A stretch of 64,000 bases of DNA from Fragum whitleyi (GCA_948146395.1 OX411548.1:32930912-32994911), one strand, 5' to 3'; positions 12,559 to 25,559 are shown, counted from the stretch's first letter. Made by a program: numbers and translations. Notes: generated by a model from the letters alone, not told the origin.

Positions 12559-15185
12559 GGATCGCTTCCATTATTTTGGCTTTGCTTCGTCCATCAGTTA
12601 TATACGTTGATGGTAGCGAAGTCAAACCGGAAAGTACCCAGGACAATTTAGATTACATCAGCACGCATATAGAAGTTAAACTCGACCCGATAGACAATAC
12701 AGTGAGAGATCCGGATGGTTATGTTCAAATACTTCTGCAACTCCGAAACACCGGGGACAAAAGTGTCAATTACGGATCATGGAAGATATATTTCAACATT
12801 ATGTATGGTCTTAAGATTGACAATACAGACTGCAGACTTCATATTGGTCATGTGAATGGTCTACTGTATTATCTCCAGCCATTCCGTAACTTTACAATAC
12901 AATCTTATGATAACATTTCTTGTATTCTCCACATGCTGCACCAAGGTAATAAGAGATCAGACTTCATGCCTAACTGGTATGTCGCAAGTCCCGGTTTGTC
13001 CCCAAAAATCATCAAATCTACAGCTTCGGAAGATCTGTCATATGTAGGTGCATTTGATTCTCTTAATAAATGGAAAATTTCGGACAAGGACAAGTATAGG
13101 CCACTGACATATGAAGAAAGATATAAAATGAACGCGAGGAAAACGGTTACCAAAAACACCCTGAACATCATACCCACGCCATTGGACATATCTCAGGAGG
13201 ATGGCTTCGTGTATGTAACTAGTGAATGGCGTGTACGATTATCGGACACATTTCAAAATGCATGCAGACTTTTATCCAGAAATCTCAATATAAGTTTTTC
13301 GTTAGATGAAGACGAAATATTACACGTATTTTATTTCGAGAACAGAAGACCTGAAATGTTTGATTCGGACAAAGAGGCTTACGAAATCGAAGTTAATCAA
13401 GAAAACATAAAAATAACCGCTTCATCTGACACCGGCGCATTCTATGGCATACAATCTTTACTACAACTTATTGAATTTACTGCAGATGGTAAGATGAAGA
13501 TACCGGTTGTTACAATAAATGACCGCCCAAGGTTTCAGCATAGAGGTTTAATGCTTGATATAGCTCGCAATTTCCATGGCAGTGAAACTATTATTCCTAT
13601 TATTAACATAATGTCCAAATACAAGATGAACACGTTACACCTGCATGCTACGGACGACGAGGGTTGGAGAATAGAGATCCCATCTCTACCAGAACTAACG
13701 CAGATCGGTTCAAATCGTTGCCATGCTTCTATAGAAGGCGGTCCTTGTCTGATACCATCACATGGGTCAGGCCCTTACGGTAACACTTCTGGGAGCGGCT
13801 ACTTATCTGTAAAAGAATTCAGAAAGATACTTCGACATGCTAAAGACAATTATGTATCAGTTACTTTAGAAATTGACATGCCAGGTCATTCTAGAGCTGC
13901 TTGGCGTTCAATGAGCGTCCAGGAAGACGATCCTACCAACCAGGCCGACAGGAATGTCAAAATTGACGACCTGGATGAGGTCGACGGAACAATCGATGAA
14001 GTGTCCCAGCGGTGGAGGAGGTCTTCTCTCAACCCTTGTCTGGAATCGACTTTTGTGTTCGTTGAAATGATTGTTAGAGATATTGTTGACATGTATGACG
14101 GCATTCAAGATCTTAAACAGCTTCACATTGGAGGCGACGAAGTCGTCTTTGCTGAGTGGTCAAAATCTTCTGCGTGCAAAAAGTATTTTGGAGAAGTAAA
14201 CATCGCACAACTAAGTAAAATGTTTGTGGAAAAGGTATCATACATACTTTTGAAATATAATGTTAATCCAATCATATGGGCCGATGGTTTTTATAGTAAC
14301 GGAGCTCTGTTAGAAATTGGAACACCTCAGACTAACAATATATCTGTCCAGACATGGTTTAACGCCTGGAATCTTGGTAATGGTGCAAGGTCAGTAGAGC
14401 TAGCTAATAAAGGATACAATGTTATAATGTCTCCAGCTACACATCTGTACTTATGTCATGCCCAGGAACCTGATCCAGAAGAATGGGGTCTATATTGGAC
14501 GACACGATATTCCGACACATTCAAAGTATTTTCTCTAAACGCTCGGGATATTTACAAAACTAAGCCGACAAGCACCTACGGAGACATCTTAAATATAACT
14601 GATATTTGTCTACAGTATCCTTGTCCTAAATTAGAGAAACCGTTAAATATAAAAGGAATAGAAGCTTGTGTGTGGAGTGAAACAATACGGACACAACGAC
14701 GTCTATTCTATATGTTATTCCCTAGACTGCTTGCTGTCGCGGAACGCGCTTGGCACGAGGCATCTTGGGAAAGCTATGATAACGAAGGTAGTAGAAATAT
14801 GGCAATTTCTGTTGATTGGGAAAACTTTAGAGAAAAGCTTGCACATAGACATCTAGAAGAACTTCCATATTACATGGTTCCTCCACCAGGCGCAGTTATC
14901 GAAAATGGAAAGTTACATGTAAATGTTCTGTATAAAGACCATGTTGTTGAAATAAGCATGAACTGTGTCTCAAACTGGACAGTTGTTACAAATAATATTG
15001 ACATTCCTTATTTAACTGAACTCATCTGCCTTCGGTCAAGGCCTACTAAAAGGCTGATATATAGCAGAACAATAAGAATGTCTGTAGTTTCTGCTGAATC
15101 TTCGAAAGCTGTTAGTTTTTGTAGATTAACTCTTCTGCAAAGTTATGTCATCAACCTTATAGCTCTGATTTACTTATTATACTGA
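12540..15185 (+). CDS. Beta-N-acetylhexosaminidase, GH20, chitobiase-type (CHB_HEX domains)
   Basis: This is a GH20 beta-N-acetylhexosaminidase (EC 3.2.1.52 class), expected to release terminal GlcNAc/GalNAc from chitin oligomers or glycans. In the 881-residue product from the ATG at 12540, residues ~2-16 are a hydrophobic signal-like segment. A CHB_HEX-like carbohydrate-binding domain covers ~38-190, a GH20b domain ~206-330 and the catalytic barrel ~331-720. The barrel shows HRGLMLD (Arg335), HATDDEGWR (372-377), the catalytic pair Asp533-Glu534 in HIGGDEV, EPDPEEWGLYW, and WSETIR (Trp712, Glu714). A CHB_HEX_C-like domain begins near 775. The last ~17 residues are hydrophobic (GPI signal or membrane tail). 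This layout is that of bacterial chitobiases and some marine invertebrate proteins; human HEXA/HEXB lack the CHB domains. No intron interrupts 2.6 kb. The start is uncertain: TTTTTCTTTTTAG at 12546-12558 could be a splice acceptor of an unseen upstream exon. The frame also runs upstream to 12465, but without an ATG. Family call very firm; start less so. Confidence 0.95.
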   Translation: MIFFFLGIASIILALLRPSVIYVDGSEVKPESTQDNLDYISTHIEVKLDPIDNTVRDPDGYVQILLQLRNTGDKSVNYGSWKIYFNIMYGLKIDNTDCRLHIGHVNGLLYYLQPFRNFTIQSYDNISCILHMLHQGNKRSDFMPNWYVASPGLSPKIIKSTASEDLSYVGAFDSLNKWKISDKDKYRPLTYEERYKMNARKTVTKNTLNIIPTPLDISQEDGFVYVTSEWRVRLSDTFQNACRLLSRNLNISFSLDEDEILHVFYFENRRPEMFDSDKEAYEIEVNQENIKITASSDTGAFYGIQSLLQLIEFTADGKMKIPVVTINDRPRFQHRGLMLDIARNFHGSETIIPIINIMSKYKMNTLHLHATDDEGWRIEIPSLPELTQIGSNRCHASIEGGPCLIPSHGSGPYGNTSGSGYLSVKEFRKILRHAKDNYVSVTLEIDMPGHSRAAWRSMSVQEDDPTNQADRNVKIDDLDEVDGTIDEVSQRWRRSSLNPCLESTFVFVEMIVRDIVDMYDGIQDLKQLHIGGDEVVFAEWSKSSACKKYFGEVNIAQLSKMFVEKVSYILLKYNVNPIIWADGFYSNGALLEIGTPQTNNISVQTWFNAWNLGNGARSVELANKGYNVIMSPATHLYLCHAQEPDPEEWGLYWTTRYSDTFKVFSLNARDIYKTKPTSTYGDILNITDICLQYPCPKLEKPLNIKGIEACVWSETIRTQRRLFYMLFPRLLAVAERAWHEASWESYDNEGSRNMAISVDWENFREKLAHRHLEELPYYMVPPPGAVIENGKLHVNVLYKDHVVEISMNCVSNWTVVTNNIDIPYLTELICLRSRPTKRLIYSRTIRMSVVSAESSKAVSFCRLTLLQSYVINLIALIYLLY

Positions 15186-15189
15186 ATTT

Positions 15190-15195
15190 ATTAAA
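15190..15195 (+). terminator. ATTAAA polyadenylation-signal candidate
   Basis: ATTAAA occurs 5 nt after the hexosaminidase stop codon. It is a common variant of the poly(A) signal and correctly oriented, but the very short distance and AT-rich context make it only a candidate. Confidence 0.25.
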
Positions 15196-16489
15196 AGTTT
15201 TAGTTAAATGTTTAATAGCCCGCGGTGTGTGTTTCTTATTTCGATTCAGTGGACTCCGCAATATTCTTTCGCTCTTAACGGAAGGCCCCCGTTCTAGACC
15301 ATTTCAACAATTTTAGATGCGGGCAAAGTGATGACCCGTGTCACCTTGGTGTATTTTTACCCTCTGGTCAGGGTTTTCGCCGTGTATTCTTCTGTGATTT
15401 TCTCGATACTCACTAAAATGTTCCATCAGTGAGTTCTCTAAAAACGCTGAGGGGCTTTCAATAAATGTATATAAAGGTATATAAATGCTAGTGTCGCACG
15501 GGCACCTCAAATATGTTTTGTGCTAGGTTTATAAAACACCGGGTATCGCTTTCAGACGTCGTCGGAACGGGGCCAATCAAACTGATATCGTCATCGCGTT
15601 CAACAGTATATCAGTTATATCCCGAAGGTTTGTGTAGCTACCATTCGTTTCTTATTGTTTCTCAAAACAGTACAACCACAACATGATTATTATCCGAGCA
15701 ACTACCTGTCTCACCCCTACGACATGATATATATTATACGGACATTAGTGGGATACAAATGACGTGTGTCACAATGACTTTTATAAATGTCGGATGTAGG
15801 TTGGCTGAACTTGAAATCAAACCCTTTGATTGCCAGCTTGACGCGTTACAGAATCAGCTTAACCAGGTTTGAAATGGTGGACTGAAAGATTTTCAATGGC
15901 GTAAAATGGACTTTGAAATTTATATGCACTCTGAAGGCAACGAGCAAATAATTTTCTAGGGAAAAGGCGATGTGCGTTGTGACAAGAGATGAATTTCCTC
16001 CGTCTGCTCCCTTTTTCTATGGTTTGAGCGTTGGTGAATAATCAAAACATCATAACTATAGCTTGGATAAGCTGTAGTTTCGATGTTATGGTCATTCGTT
16101 AAAGATATTTTGGGGAAGAGGATTTATTTTTATGACGCACTTGCGTAATTTGCGTAATGGTTGTAACGCCCTTGGATTCAATCCTAACTTTTCTTCACCA
16201 AATAAAAAGAATAATCCTCTGTTTTCATGTAAAATCTATCACCTAAGCCTGTTACCTGACGTGTGAGTAGTTTGAATACTTAAATCAGCCTGTACACGGT
16301 CTGACCAGAGTTTTCATTACATGCTGATAGGGACAATAGGGACTTACAACCTCTTTTTTTTCAATTAGAGCAAAAAATAATGCTCTTTGTGCCTGTCCAG
16401 ATTGCTCACATTTGGAACATCGCTGGAAAGTACCTCGGACGTAAGTGTAATAATTTTGGGTCATTTTTAGCTCGGCTGTTTTCGCAGAA

Positions 16490-16626
16490 ATCAAATCATC
16501 TTTAATTTCGTGAACAAGAACAAAAACTAAAACTGTATTAATCCACATGACTTCATTACTCGTGTAAGTAAAGCTTTTGATGTTGTTCACCCAATTCTCA
16601 TTCACTGAAACAAACGATTATCTTAT
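16490..16626. mobile_element. Foldback family GATAATCGTTTGTTT, copy 1
   Basis: An imperfect palindrome with TCGTGAACAAGAACAAAAACT on one side and TTGTTCACCCAATTCTCATT on the other. It ends in CACTGAAACAAACGATTATC. The terminal motif recurs, in either orientation, at 17735, 17870, 62744 and (half) 11000, and in degraded form near 20307. Confidence 0.55.
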
Positions 16627-16674
16627 AACTATACAAATATCCGAGTGATAACATCCCGTTTGATATTTTTTATG

Positions 16675-16940
16675 ATATCACATAGTTATTTTTAGAAAAA
16701 TAATATCATATAGTTATTTTTAGAAACTTGCATTTCAGTAAGAAACATCGACGAAAACAAGACAAAAAGAGGTTGTAAGATAAACATAATACATACTTAG
16801 TGTATTGTATGAAAAAAATATCTAACTCGGTTATGAGAATTGACAATTGTCTCGGCAGAGCCTCGACAATGATCAATTCTCCCAACCTCGTTAGATATTT
16901 TTTTTCCATATAATACACTAAGTACGTATTATATATTTAT
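16675..16940. mobile_element. Foldback element centred on GTCTCGGCAGAGCCTCGAC, copy 1
   Basis: The halves TACTTAGTGTATTGTATG...AAATATCTAACTCGGTTATGAGAATTGA and their near reverse complement meet at about 16856. A related copy with the same order and the same centre lies at 58965-59217 in a TMEM214 intron. Both begin with ATATCACATxG and contain AAACAxGxCAAAxAGAGGTT. There is no coding capacity. Confidence 0.7.
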
Positions 16941-17734
16941 CTTTTATCAAATACACTCTCTCTTTTTCATTCATTGACCTGGAATCCATATTTTTCATTT
17001 AATCCCAGAACAACATTTTTTTTCTCAACAAAATGCATATTGTCTCATCCTTAAGAGTCTTTTAAATAGTAATTTGAATTGGCCGGGCTGTCTTCGATAC
17101 AAGTTCTCCCAAAAAGATCCAGCGTTATCAGAAAATATAAAATAATATTTGATCATAAAACGGCGGCATAAGACGCATATCTGAAATAAGAGTAAAAAGC
17201 ATAGATATAGGATCTGTCACAAAATTTTATTTGGGAAGTTGATTTTAATCTAGAATTGAAATGTAATAAATCGAGCCTTGACAAGCTTTATTGTTTTCAA
17301 CTCTGAACGATGTTTAAGCCTATCTCAAAATTATTCTATGAAATATTATTTTTCCACATTAACAACATTTAGTACGTTACAACAATTTTTGGAACGCACT
17401 GATGGCGAAAATCAAACGCACCAAAACAGTTTCGAGTTTTATTTAATAAAATTCAAGAAGGTCATCAACCCATATGGCAAAATGTGTACAAAATAGAAAC
17501 GGTGGGCAATAATAAGCAACATTGACAAATATTATTCTTACATAAATACAATAGATACAATCTCATAATGCAAACACAATAGACCTATTCTAACAAAATA
17601 TCACTTTTACATATGTATTTTTTAAATTTACCACCCATACAGAGAGTACCTATTTACATTTATTTAGATAATTATTCACACATGTACCTGTCTAAAGCGT
17701 TGTCAAACACAATCACAGTATACATTATATAGAG

Positions 17735-17884
17735 GATAATCGTTTGTTTCAGTGTAAGATCGATTTATGTTTCATCGAGTGAACAACAAAGGCTATGTTT
17801 TCACGAGTGGCAGGAGAATATAGCTTTAGTTGTTCACGAAATGAAATATTAATTGATCTGACACGAAAAACAAACGATTATTCT
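17735..17884. mobile_element. Foldback family GATAATCGTTTGTTT, copy 2 (best preserved)
   Basis: Termini GATAATCGTTTGTTTCAGTG and CACGAAAAACAAACGATTAT are inverted repeats. The interior halves (GAGTGAACAACAAAGGCTAT and ATAGCTTTAGTTGTTCACG) also pair, so the 150-bp unit is almost entirely a palindrome. Confidence 0.7.
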
Positions 17885-18556
17885 ATTTCTTTATTGCAAA
17901 AATGAGAGAAAATGTGAAATTTCTAGGACATATTTTCGTAAAGCGCGTAATTTTGCGCGTGATTGCTATGCAACGTTCATTGTGACGTCACTTATCCCCC
18001 CCCCCATAGTTGACGTCAGATAGGATGAAATGCACAAAAGCAGGGTATAAGTTTTTGATAATTTCACTGCTTTTGTGGTGAGAATATCAAGTGATAATCT
18101 ACCGTGATTTCTCGATAAACCACCGAAAAGCATGAAAGAAACCATTGTTTTGTTATCAAAATGTGATAAATTTGACACATCATTGTCAGTTGGAAATTGG
18201 ATTGATATTGCATGTGTTCATTCAATGATATTCAATAGATCTCTTAAAACATGATCGATTTTTGAACATGTTTTTATTTTGCTGATTCTTATTTTCGCCA
18301 CCCATGGAAGGTGACGAAAATTAAACTCATCAAAATAAATTCACTACCTTTTCAGTAAAAGTGGCAAAAAGAAGACGAAGCGATAATATCCCAAAGTGCG
18401 GTACCCATAGACAGTTAGACAATCTTCAAATTACAACATGTAACTTCTCCGGGCTGGTAAATGTTTGCGCCTCACGTAGGTGTCAAATTGTTTTGATTGT
18501 CACGCACAGGCTCATATTGTTTCGCCAATCATTCCAGCTGGGAAGGCTATTTTTAA

Positions 18557-19345
18557 TTTTTAGCTCGCCCGTGACGAAAGTCTCGGAAGAGCTATTGTCA
18601 TACCCTCCGATGTCGGCGTCAGCGTCAGTGTCGGCGTCTGCATTATGTTTTATTTTTATTATTATTTCTATCAATATTTATCCTAGAGGCTCCATATTTT
18701 ACAGGAACACTCATTAGTGTAAAGGCTTTCATTTGAGACCAACATCTATGTCAAAATGTCCTTGAGACAGTGACCTTGACCCTCTTTAAAAAAAATAATC
18801 AAAAACTTTAACCAAAAAACTTAATCCTTCTTATATTTTCTGAATGCTTTTACCAGGGACATAATGACTTCATAAACACACTCACCAGGTAATAGGCTTT
18901 CACCAGAGACCAAGCTCCTTGACAAGCTGACCTTGACATTGACCTTATACGGTCTTGAGAAAAACTTTAACCAAAAAACTTTAACTAAAGGAAATAAGCC
19001 TGGCTTATATTTTCTGAATGCTTTCACAGGAACATCATTCCTGCATATGCATACTCACTAGGTTACAAGCTTGACAAGGTCCTTGACAATTTGACATTGA
19101 ACTTCTATAAACTAGAAAAACTTTAACCAAAAGATTTTATCCAAAAATATTTAATTTAACCTTGACTATATTTTCTGAATGCTTTCACCTAGGAATATCA
19201 TTGCTTCATTTACACACACAAACGGTAAGAGGCTTTCACAAGGGACCGAGCTCCTTGACAATTTAAAGACCTTTGATGGACTTGGAAAAACTAAACTTTT
19301 ACCTTTTAACAAAAAACTTTAACCTTGCCTATATTTTCACTGTAT
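18557..19345 (+). mobile_element. Element with 5' GAGC hairpin, GTCGGCGTC microsatellite and ~165-bp tandem units
   Basis: It begins TTTTTAGCTCGCCCGTGACG with a downstream complementary GGAAGAGCTATTGTC. A GTCGGCGTCAGCGTC stretch follows, then about four decayed tandem units, each with TATATTTTCTGAATGCTTTCAC, GGACATxAT and CTTGACCTTGAC. The 3' end is not clear. The layout is the same as in the elements at 44.9, 57.6 and 63.2 kb. The short frames are products of the tandem units. Confidence 0.6.
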
Positions 19346-19917
19346 CTCAACCTTTTACGTGTACTTAAAACAAAAATGTTTTAATATTTCTTTTACTATT
19401 ACTTCACAAACAGAATGATAAAAATTACATCTTGGAAAATAATATAGAATAATTGACCTTGAACTTTGATCTTTTGTCAAGCGCTGTTTGTGACAAGCAG
19501 AGGTTTTGTGAGCTACATTGTCCGCGGACAACTCTTGTTCAATTCTCGTTGTTGATTGTTTAACGCAAAGCTCAGACAAATCCTTTTTAATCATATCATT
19601 GATTGCGTGCATTTTTTTTTTTTTTTTACTTCAATGCCTTTTTAAGAAATAACTAAAGTTGGACTTGAAATAAACAAAAAATATTCCCTGCTTTCGTTAA
19701 TTTCAGCCTTATTGACCATTCGGAACACCACTCGTCCAATCTCACGATCAACCTGCTCACGATCAACCTCGGATGTACATAGACGGACTATTTTTAAAAA
19801 TTACGGGAAAACCTAGGAAAAACTCGATAACGTCATTTGAAATGGCGTTAGCCCTCGAAACCGTGAGTGAAATCATTCGACGTCGCCAACGCAACTCGTT
19901 TAATTCACTGACGTGAA

Positions 19918-20056
19918 ACCACAGTATCTTTATATAAATATCTTTAGATTCTTAAATAACGGCTGAAAAATCTTAATTTTTGAGAATGATTCGTCTTTCT
20001 CAAAAGTTAAGATTTTCAGCCGTTATTTACTATAAAAGATATAAATCTACAGTGGC
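19918..20056. repeat. Long hairpin-forming palindrome
   Basis: The left arm (about 19918-19985) and right arm (about 19996-20056) are near-perfect complements around TGATTCGTC. The core AATAACGGCTGAAAAATCTTAA pairs with TTAAGATTTTCAGCCGTTAT. The outer parts CCACAGTA...TATAAATATCTT and AAGATATAAATCTACAGTGG also pair. Confidence 0.75.
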
Positions 20057-20306
20057 AGTTTTTCTTACACCAATTCCGCCTAACAAAATGCAAGATTTTG
20101 TTACATACCCATCCGCCTTACATGCATGCAGTTTACGAAAATGGCCGAGTGATGTTCCGAATGCCTTATTGACGTTATCTAAGTGGATCCAAATAAAAAG
20201 TGACGTCATTGCGTTGCTTAGTAATCTCACGCAAAATGATACGCTTTAAGAAAACTAGTCCTGAATTTTCCCCATTTCATCTCATACAAGCACTAAAGTA
20301 ATAGAA

Positions 20307-20460
20307 TAGTCGTTAGTTTTTCGTGGTGGACCGATAAATCTTTCATTTCGTGAACAATAAATGCTATATTTTCAATGATGGCGAGGCAACTCTTGAAAAA
20401 TATAGCCTTTTTTGTTTCCCCCAATGCAAGATATATCGATCTTATATTAAAACAAACAGT
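20307..20460. mobile_element. Foldback family GATAATCGTTTGTTT, copy 3 (decayed)
   Basis: It shows the family's interior pair (TTTCGTGAACAATAAATGCTATATTTTC and its near complement AAAATATAGCCTTTTTTGTT) and a decayed left end AGAATAGTCGTTAGTTTTTC. The right end is a remnant, TATTAAAACAAAC. Confidence 0.55.
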
Positions 20461-21130
20461 GGCAGATCCAGAGTAGGTTCGGGTGGTTCAAACGAACGCC
20501 TTCTAAAGCACAAATTTTTCATGTTCATGCGAAATTTTATTAACCATTTTTCTGCTGTTCAAGACACATTCTCATTGTGAACAAAGCTTTTTGCAGACAG
20601 TATATATCTAATCTTAGGATACACTTTCTGCCTTCATTTGAATTTGTGGAAAATGTATTGAGGCCGAAACTCGTTGATATGTCAAAAAAGGGATTTTTCA
20701 GTTTAAACATAAATCAAATTCAGAAGAATAAGGGTTAAAATTGTGTAACTACTTGCTGAACGAACCCCCCTATACAGAAATCCTGGCCCCACCGCTGACA
20801 AACACTTGTCTCACACGTTTTCTTACTTACTGCTGGTGATCGAAGTAATTGATGGCTGTTTGGGATGTCGGGGGATGCGTCTATGTATATATACTTAAGG
20901 AAGTTTGCTCCTGAGATTTTTGGTTCATTGCGCAACAGGAACTTCCGGCCACTCTGATACCACGCACTCGTCTACGCCAAATAGTTTCCTCGAAAAAAGG
21001 GACTATATCACAAAAATCGTCCTTTGGGATTTTTTTAAACACAAAACGAAACATTTGATTTCAATATTTCTGCAAAATTATTGCTAGATATCGTATAAAT
21101 CAACACAGCTATTTTGTTTTGTTTAATACA

Positions 21131-21210
21131 GGATGTGAGGTCAACGTCGTTTTTGTACGTTTAAGCGACGTCGACGTTCCCGCTTTATATGTCGTCAAAT
21201 TACGTAATGT
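21131..21210. repeat. TGACGT-rich dispersed block, copy 1
   Basis: GTCAACGTCGTTTTTGTA ... GACGTTCCCGC ... ATCAAA or GTCAAA is shared in order with 35820-35900. Similar TGACGTCA palindromes occur near 17980. These could be ATF/CREB-type motifs carried in a repeat. Confidence 0.45.
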
Positions 21211-23328
21211 TAAAATGCTTATCCTTTAAAATGCAGCCCGTGATATGTTCCGTCCGTATTTTGTTTATCCATGATAATTTATTAATTTAATTTGGCCTGG
21301 TTATTTACTAAGGTTTCGTGCATTCTAAACTTAAGCTCTTTGGAACTATTCAATAATTAACCTGAATTTTGACCTTTGACCTTTAACTGTGACCTCAGCA
21401 CTGGAGTTACACACTCAATACTTGACAATGACAACTTTACAAACGATGGCGTACATGACTAAATTTTTATAGACCGATATTTTGACTGTTGGACTCCATG
21501 CTCCGTTCTATACTCGGACACGCCTACTTAGTAGTCCCCTTACCTTACTGATCTAAGGAAACGGTTTGGAGAAAATCTTTAATGTGCATTTTTGCTGACG
21601 TCTAAAGTTACGCAAGAACGTTATCGGCCAAAATTGGGTCTACGGAGGCAAGTCAATAAAGGTAGGCCTTGTTCTATCGATACAAACCTCAAACTGTTCC
21701 TGAAACATAAAGGATGGCTTTAAAAACGTTTAAACTGCTTCTAACAATTTCCAAATGGAATTTTAAAGACTGTTGCAACTAACCATGCGTTCTATCATTT
21801 ACTCATTACTGCACAGACGAGATAGCAATACCAAGTCTTATTGTTGTTTGACTATAGCGGACTATCTGTTAACCATTAGCACACTAACAATTAACAAATC
21901 TGTTTGACATAATGGCTCCTGTAAAACGCTCAGTATATCCTTTGTTCAGCCAAACTTTTCAAGGAAATTGGCGACTTGAAACCCGGCTATATAATTGTCG
22001 AATCTACTGTAACTCGTCAAGCGTCCTTAAGCATTAATTTCCTTCATTTGATCCTCATAAGACAGGCTTTCACACTGATCACAGGATGAATGCTTACCCC
22101 ACCCACTCTCCAAACTTGCAATGTGAGTGAGCTACGAAAGATCTTTCACACAAAATGCAAAGCTTTTTGATACCGATTTATTGTGTGGGCATTGCAGTAG
22201 AGCTCACTTGCGAAATGAGTACTCTTATTCAGAATGAAATTACCATTTGAATCCTTGTGAACTTTATTTTAAAGGCGTTGTCAAACGAGGCGTATCAGTT
22301 TAACAACGGTCTCGTGTAGCATTATTTATTCATCCAATGAATGTGGTTATATAGTTGTGCTACCAAAAGTAGCAACAAATATTTAACTTTGTAATAAGAT
22401 TTTAGTTTATTTCAATTTATTTGGTGCGAGCGTTTCTTTTGGAGTTAAGTTTACTTTAACTCTAGTTCCCTTCCTGATATTTGATATTCTTTCAAATGGT
22501 AGTTTTTTCTCCTTTCAGAGCACTGTGACGCACGGTAAATACAATCAGATACAAAAACTCGCTGAGGTTTTTTATTATTATTATTATTTAAAACTATCGG
22601 CTGGAAAGGTTGTCAATGGTTAAGTAAGTCAAGTCAAGTCAGGCAAGGGTTATTTACAAAATTCAGAGACATGTTATGAACATCAACTATAGCTCTGTAC
22701 ATAAGGCCTTTTCACGCCGACCACGGACCCATTATAAACATATTACTTTTGAGAATCCCGGCCCACTAAACAAACACGAACATACGTTTCTAGTTAAAAA
22801 AAATATAGACCCACTGAGAAAGAAAGAACGCCAAAGAGCTGATACGCGTATCACGGTCATTAAAGGAACAAAAAAGAATGGGTTAAGATTTAAAGTTCCG
22901 TCGCAGACGTAAATGCTCAGTTACCCTTTTATCGGTTCACACCAATTACCGAGGTAGTCATAAATTTCCAATTTTGAATGAGGAAATACTAGGCTGACCC
23001 TTGTTAAATCCCATTTATTTGTTAAGTTCATTCGTCATTAAATTTCGCTATTTCAGCGAGAAAAACGAGATGATCGTGGTTCATCAATTTTTTATGTTCA
23101 TCTTAGGTTAAGAAATGTTGGCAAAAGAAACTATGATGGACTGCACTTAATTACTATTAGGTCAAAGTTTGTGTAGTAAGCTATCTGAAAGCTTTGGTAA
23201 TTCGTTAGATTTGATGGTTTTCGTAAGTTCGTCGGTAATTGGTACAAAAGTAGATCGTGCTTACCTTTATGGTATGGTCATGTTGTTTCCAACCATGGAC
23301 CCTAAATAATCATACAGGGCGTTTCATA

Positions 23329-23379
<51 letters not shown>

Positions 23380-23404
23380 TAATAATAATAATAATAATAA
23401 TAAT
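23329..23404. repeat. (AAT)n microsatellite
   Basis: About 25 AAT units with one interruption (AAC), next to the CT tract that follows. Confidence 0.95.
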
Positions 23405-23513
23405 AGCTTTATTTATAGAAGGTAAACATGTTAAGACATATACAAATATGCACAAATCTTATTTTCAACACGGCCTTCTGAAAAGAAAAAATAAAACAAT
23501 ACAAATTTAACCC

Positions 23514-25200
<1,687 letters not shown>

Positions 25201-25204
25201 ATCA

Positions 25205-25420
25205 TGCCTCGATAGCTCAATTGGTAGAGTACTTGGCCCGTGACCCGGCGGTTATGGGTTCGAGTCCTGGTGAAGGCGAGGTGTTTCCTTGGGCAAGAGA
25301 TTTAATAGACTATTTGCCTTAGTCCACCCAGCTGTAATTGGGTAGCAATTGGGTTAGAATCCATTGCCTCTCTCTCCAGGATATGCCGTTAAAATTTGTT
25401 ATGGGTTAAGAAAATATATA
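25205..25420 (+). mobile_element. tRNA-derived SINE, second family
   Basis: The head GCCTCGATAGCTCAATTGG contains an A box, and GGTTCGAGTCC a B box. The body (GAGGTGTTTCCTTGGGCAAGAG, CCACCCAGCTGTAATTGGGTAGC) is unlike the 4.6-kb SINE and resembles a conserved-domain SINE body found in marine invertebrates. It decays into an A/T tail near 25410-25420. It cannot be a working tRNA because the anticodon stem does not pair. Confidence 0.7.
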
Positions 25421-25559
25421 TAGGTCACAGGTTTGCATATGTATGTATATACGGTGGTGTGACAATGCATATATCGTGACCTTGGTGGTGGGTTAAATAT
25501 GATACGCAAATAAGGCGGTGCGCCGAAAAGTAAAGGCGGCGGAATTTACCAGGAACATA

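Larger units (their letters stand above)
15200..18550. other. Intergenic, foldback-rich
   Basis: No gene is recognised between the hexosaminidase and the tandem-repeat element at 18.56 kb. A piece near 16262-16330 belongs to the dispersed CAGCCTG...GGTCTGACC repeat. Foldbacks lie at 16490-16940 and 17735-17884. A C-run is at 17996-18005 next to two TGACGTCA-like motifs. A copy of the GTTTGCGCCTCAC...ACAGGCTCAT unit is near 18462-18515. Confidence 0.5.
19346..23327. other. Intergenic, no gene recognised
   Basis: Contents are a strong palindrome (19918-20056), a decayed foldback (20307-20460) and a TGACGT-containing block at 21131-21210 that is repeated at 35820-35900. The 78-codon frame at 22676-22912 is rich in basic residues but matches no family I know. 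Otherwise AT-rich unique-looking DNA. Confidence 0.5.

Noticed and set aside
16285..16605. A 106-codon minus-strand frame
   Set aside because: It overlaps two dispersed repeats (CAGCCTG fragment and foldback copy) and shows no recognisable domain.
22676..22912. A 78-codon basic frame
   Set aside because: No family resemblance, no splice or conservation evidence; mentioned only as unresolved.
25205..25277. tRNA gene
   Set aside because: tRNA-like head with good A and B boxes, but poor folding and a SINE body downstream.
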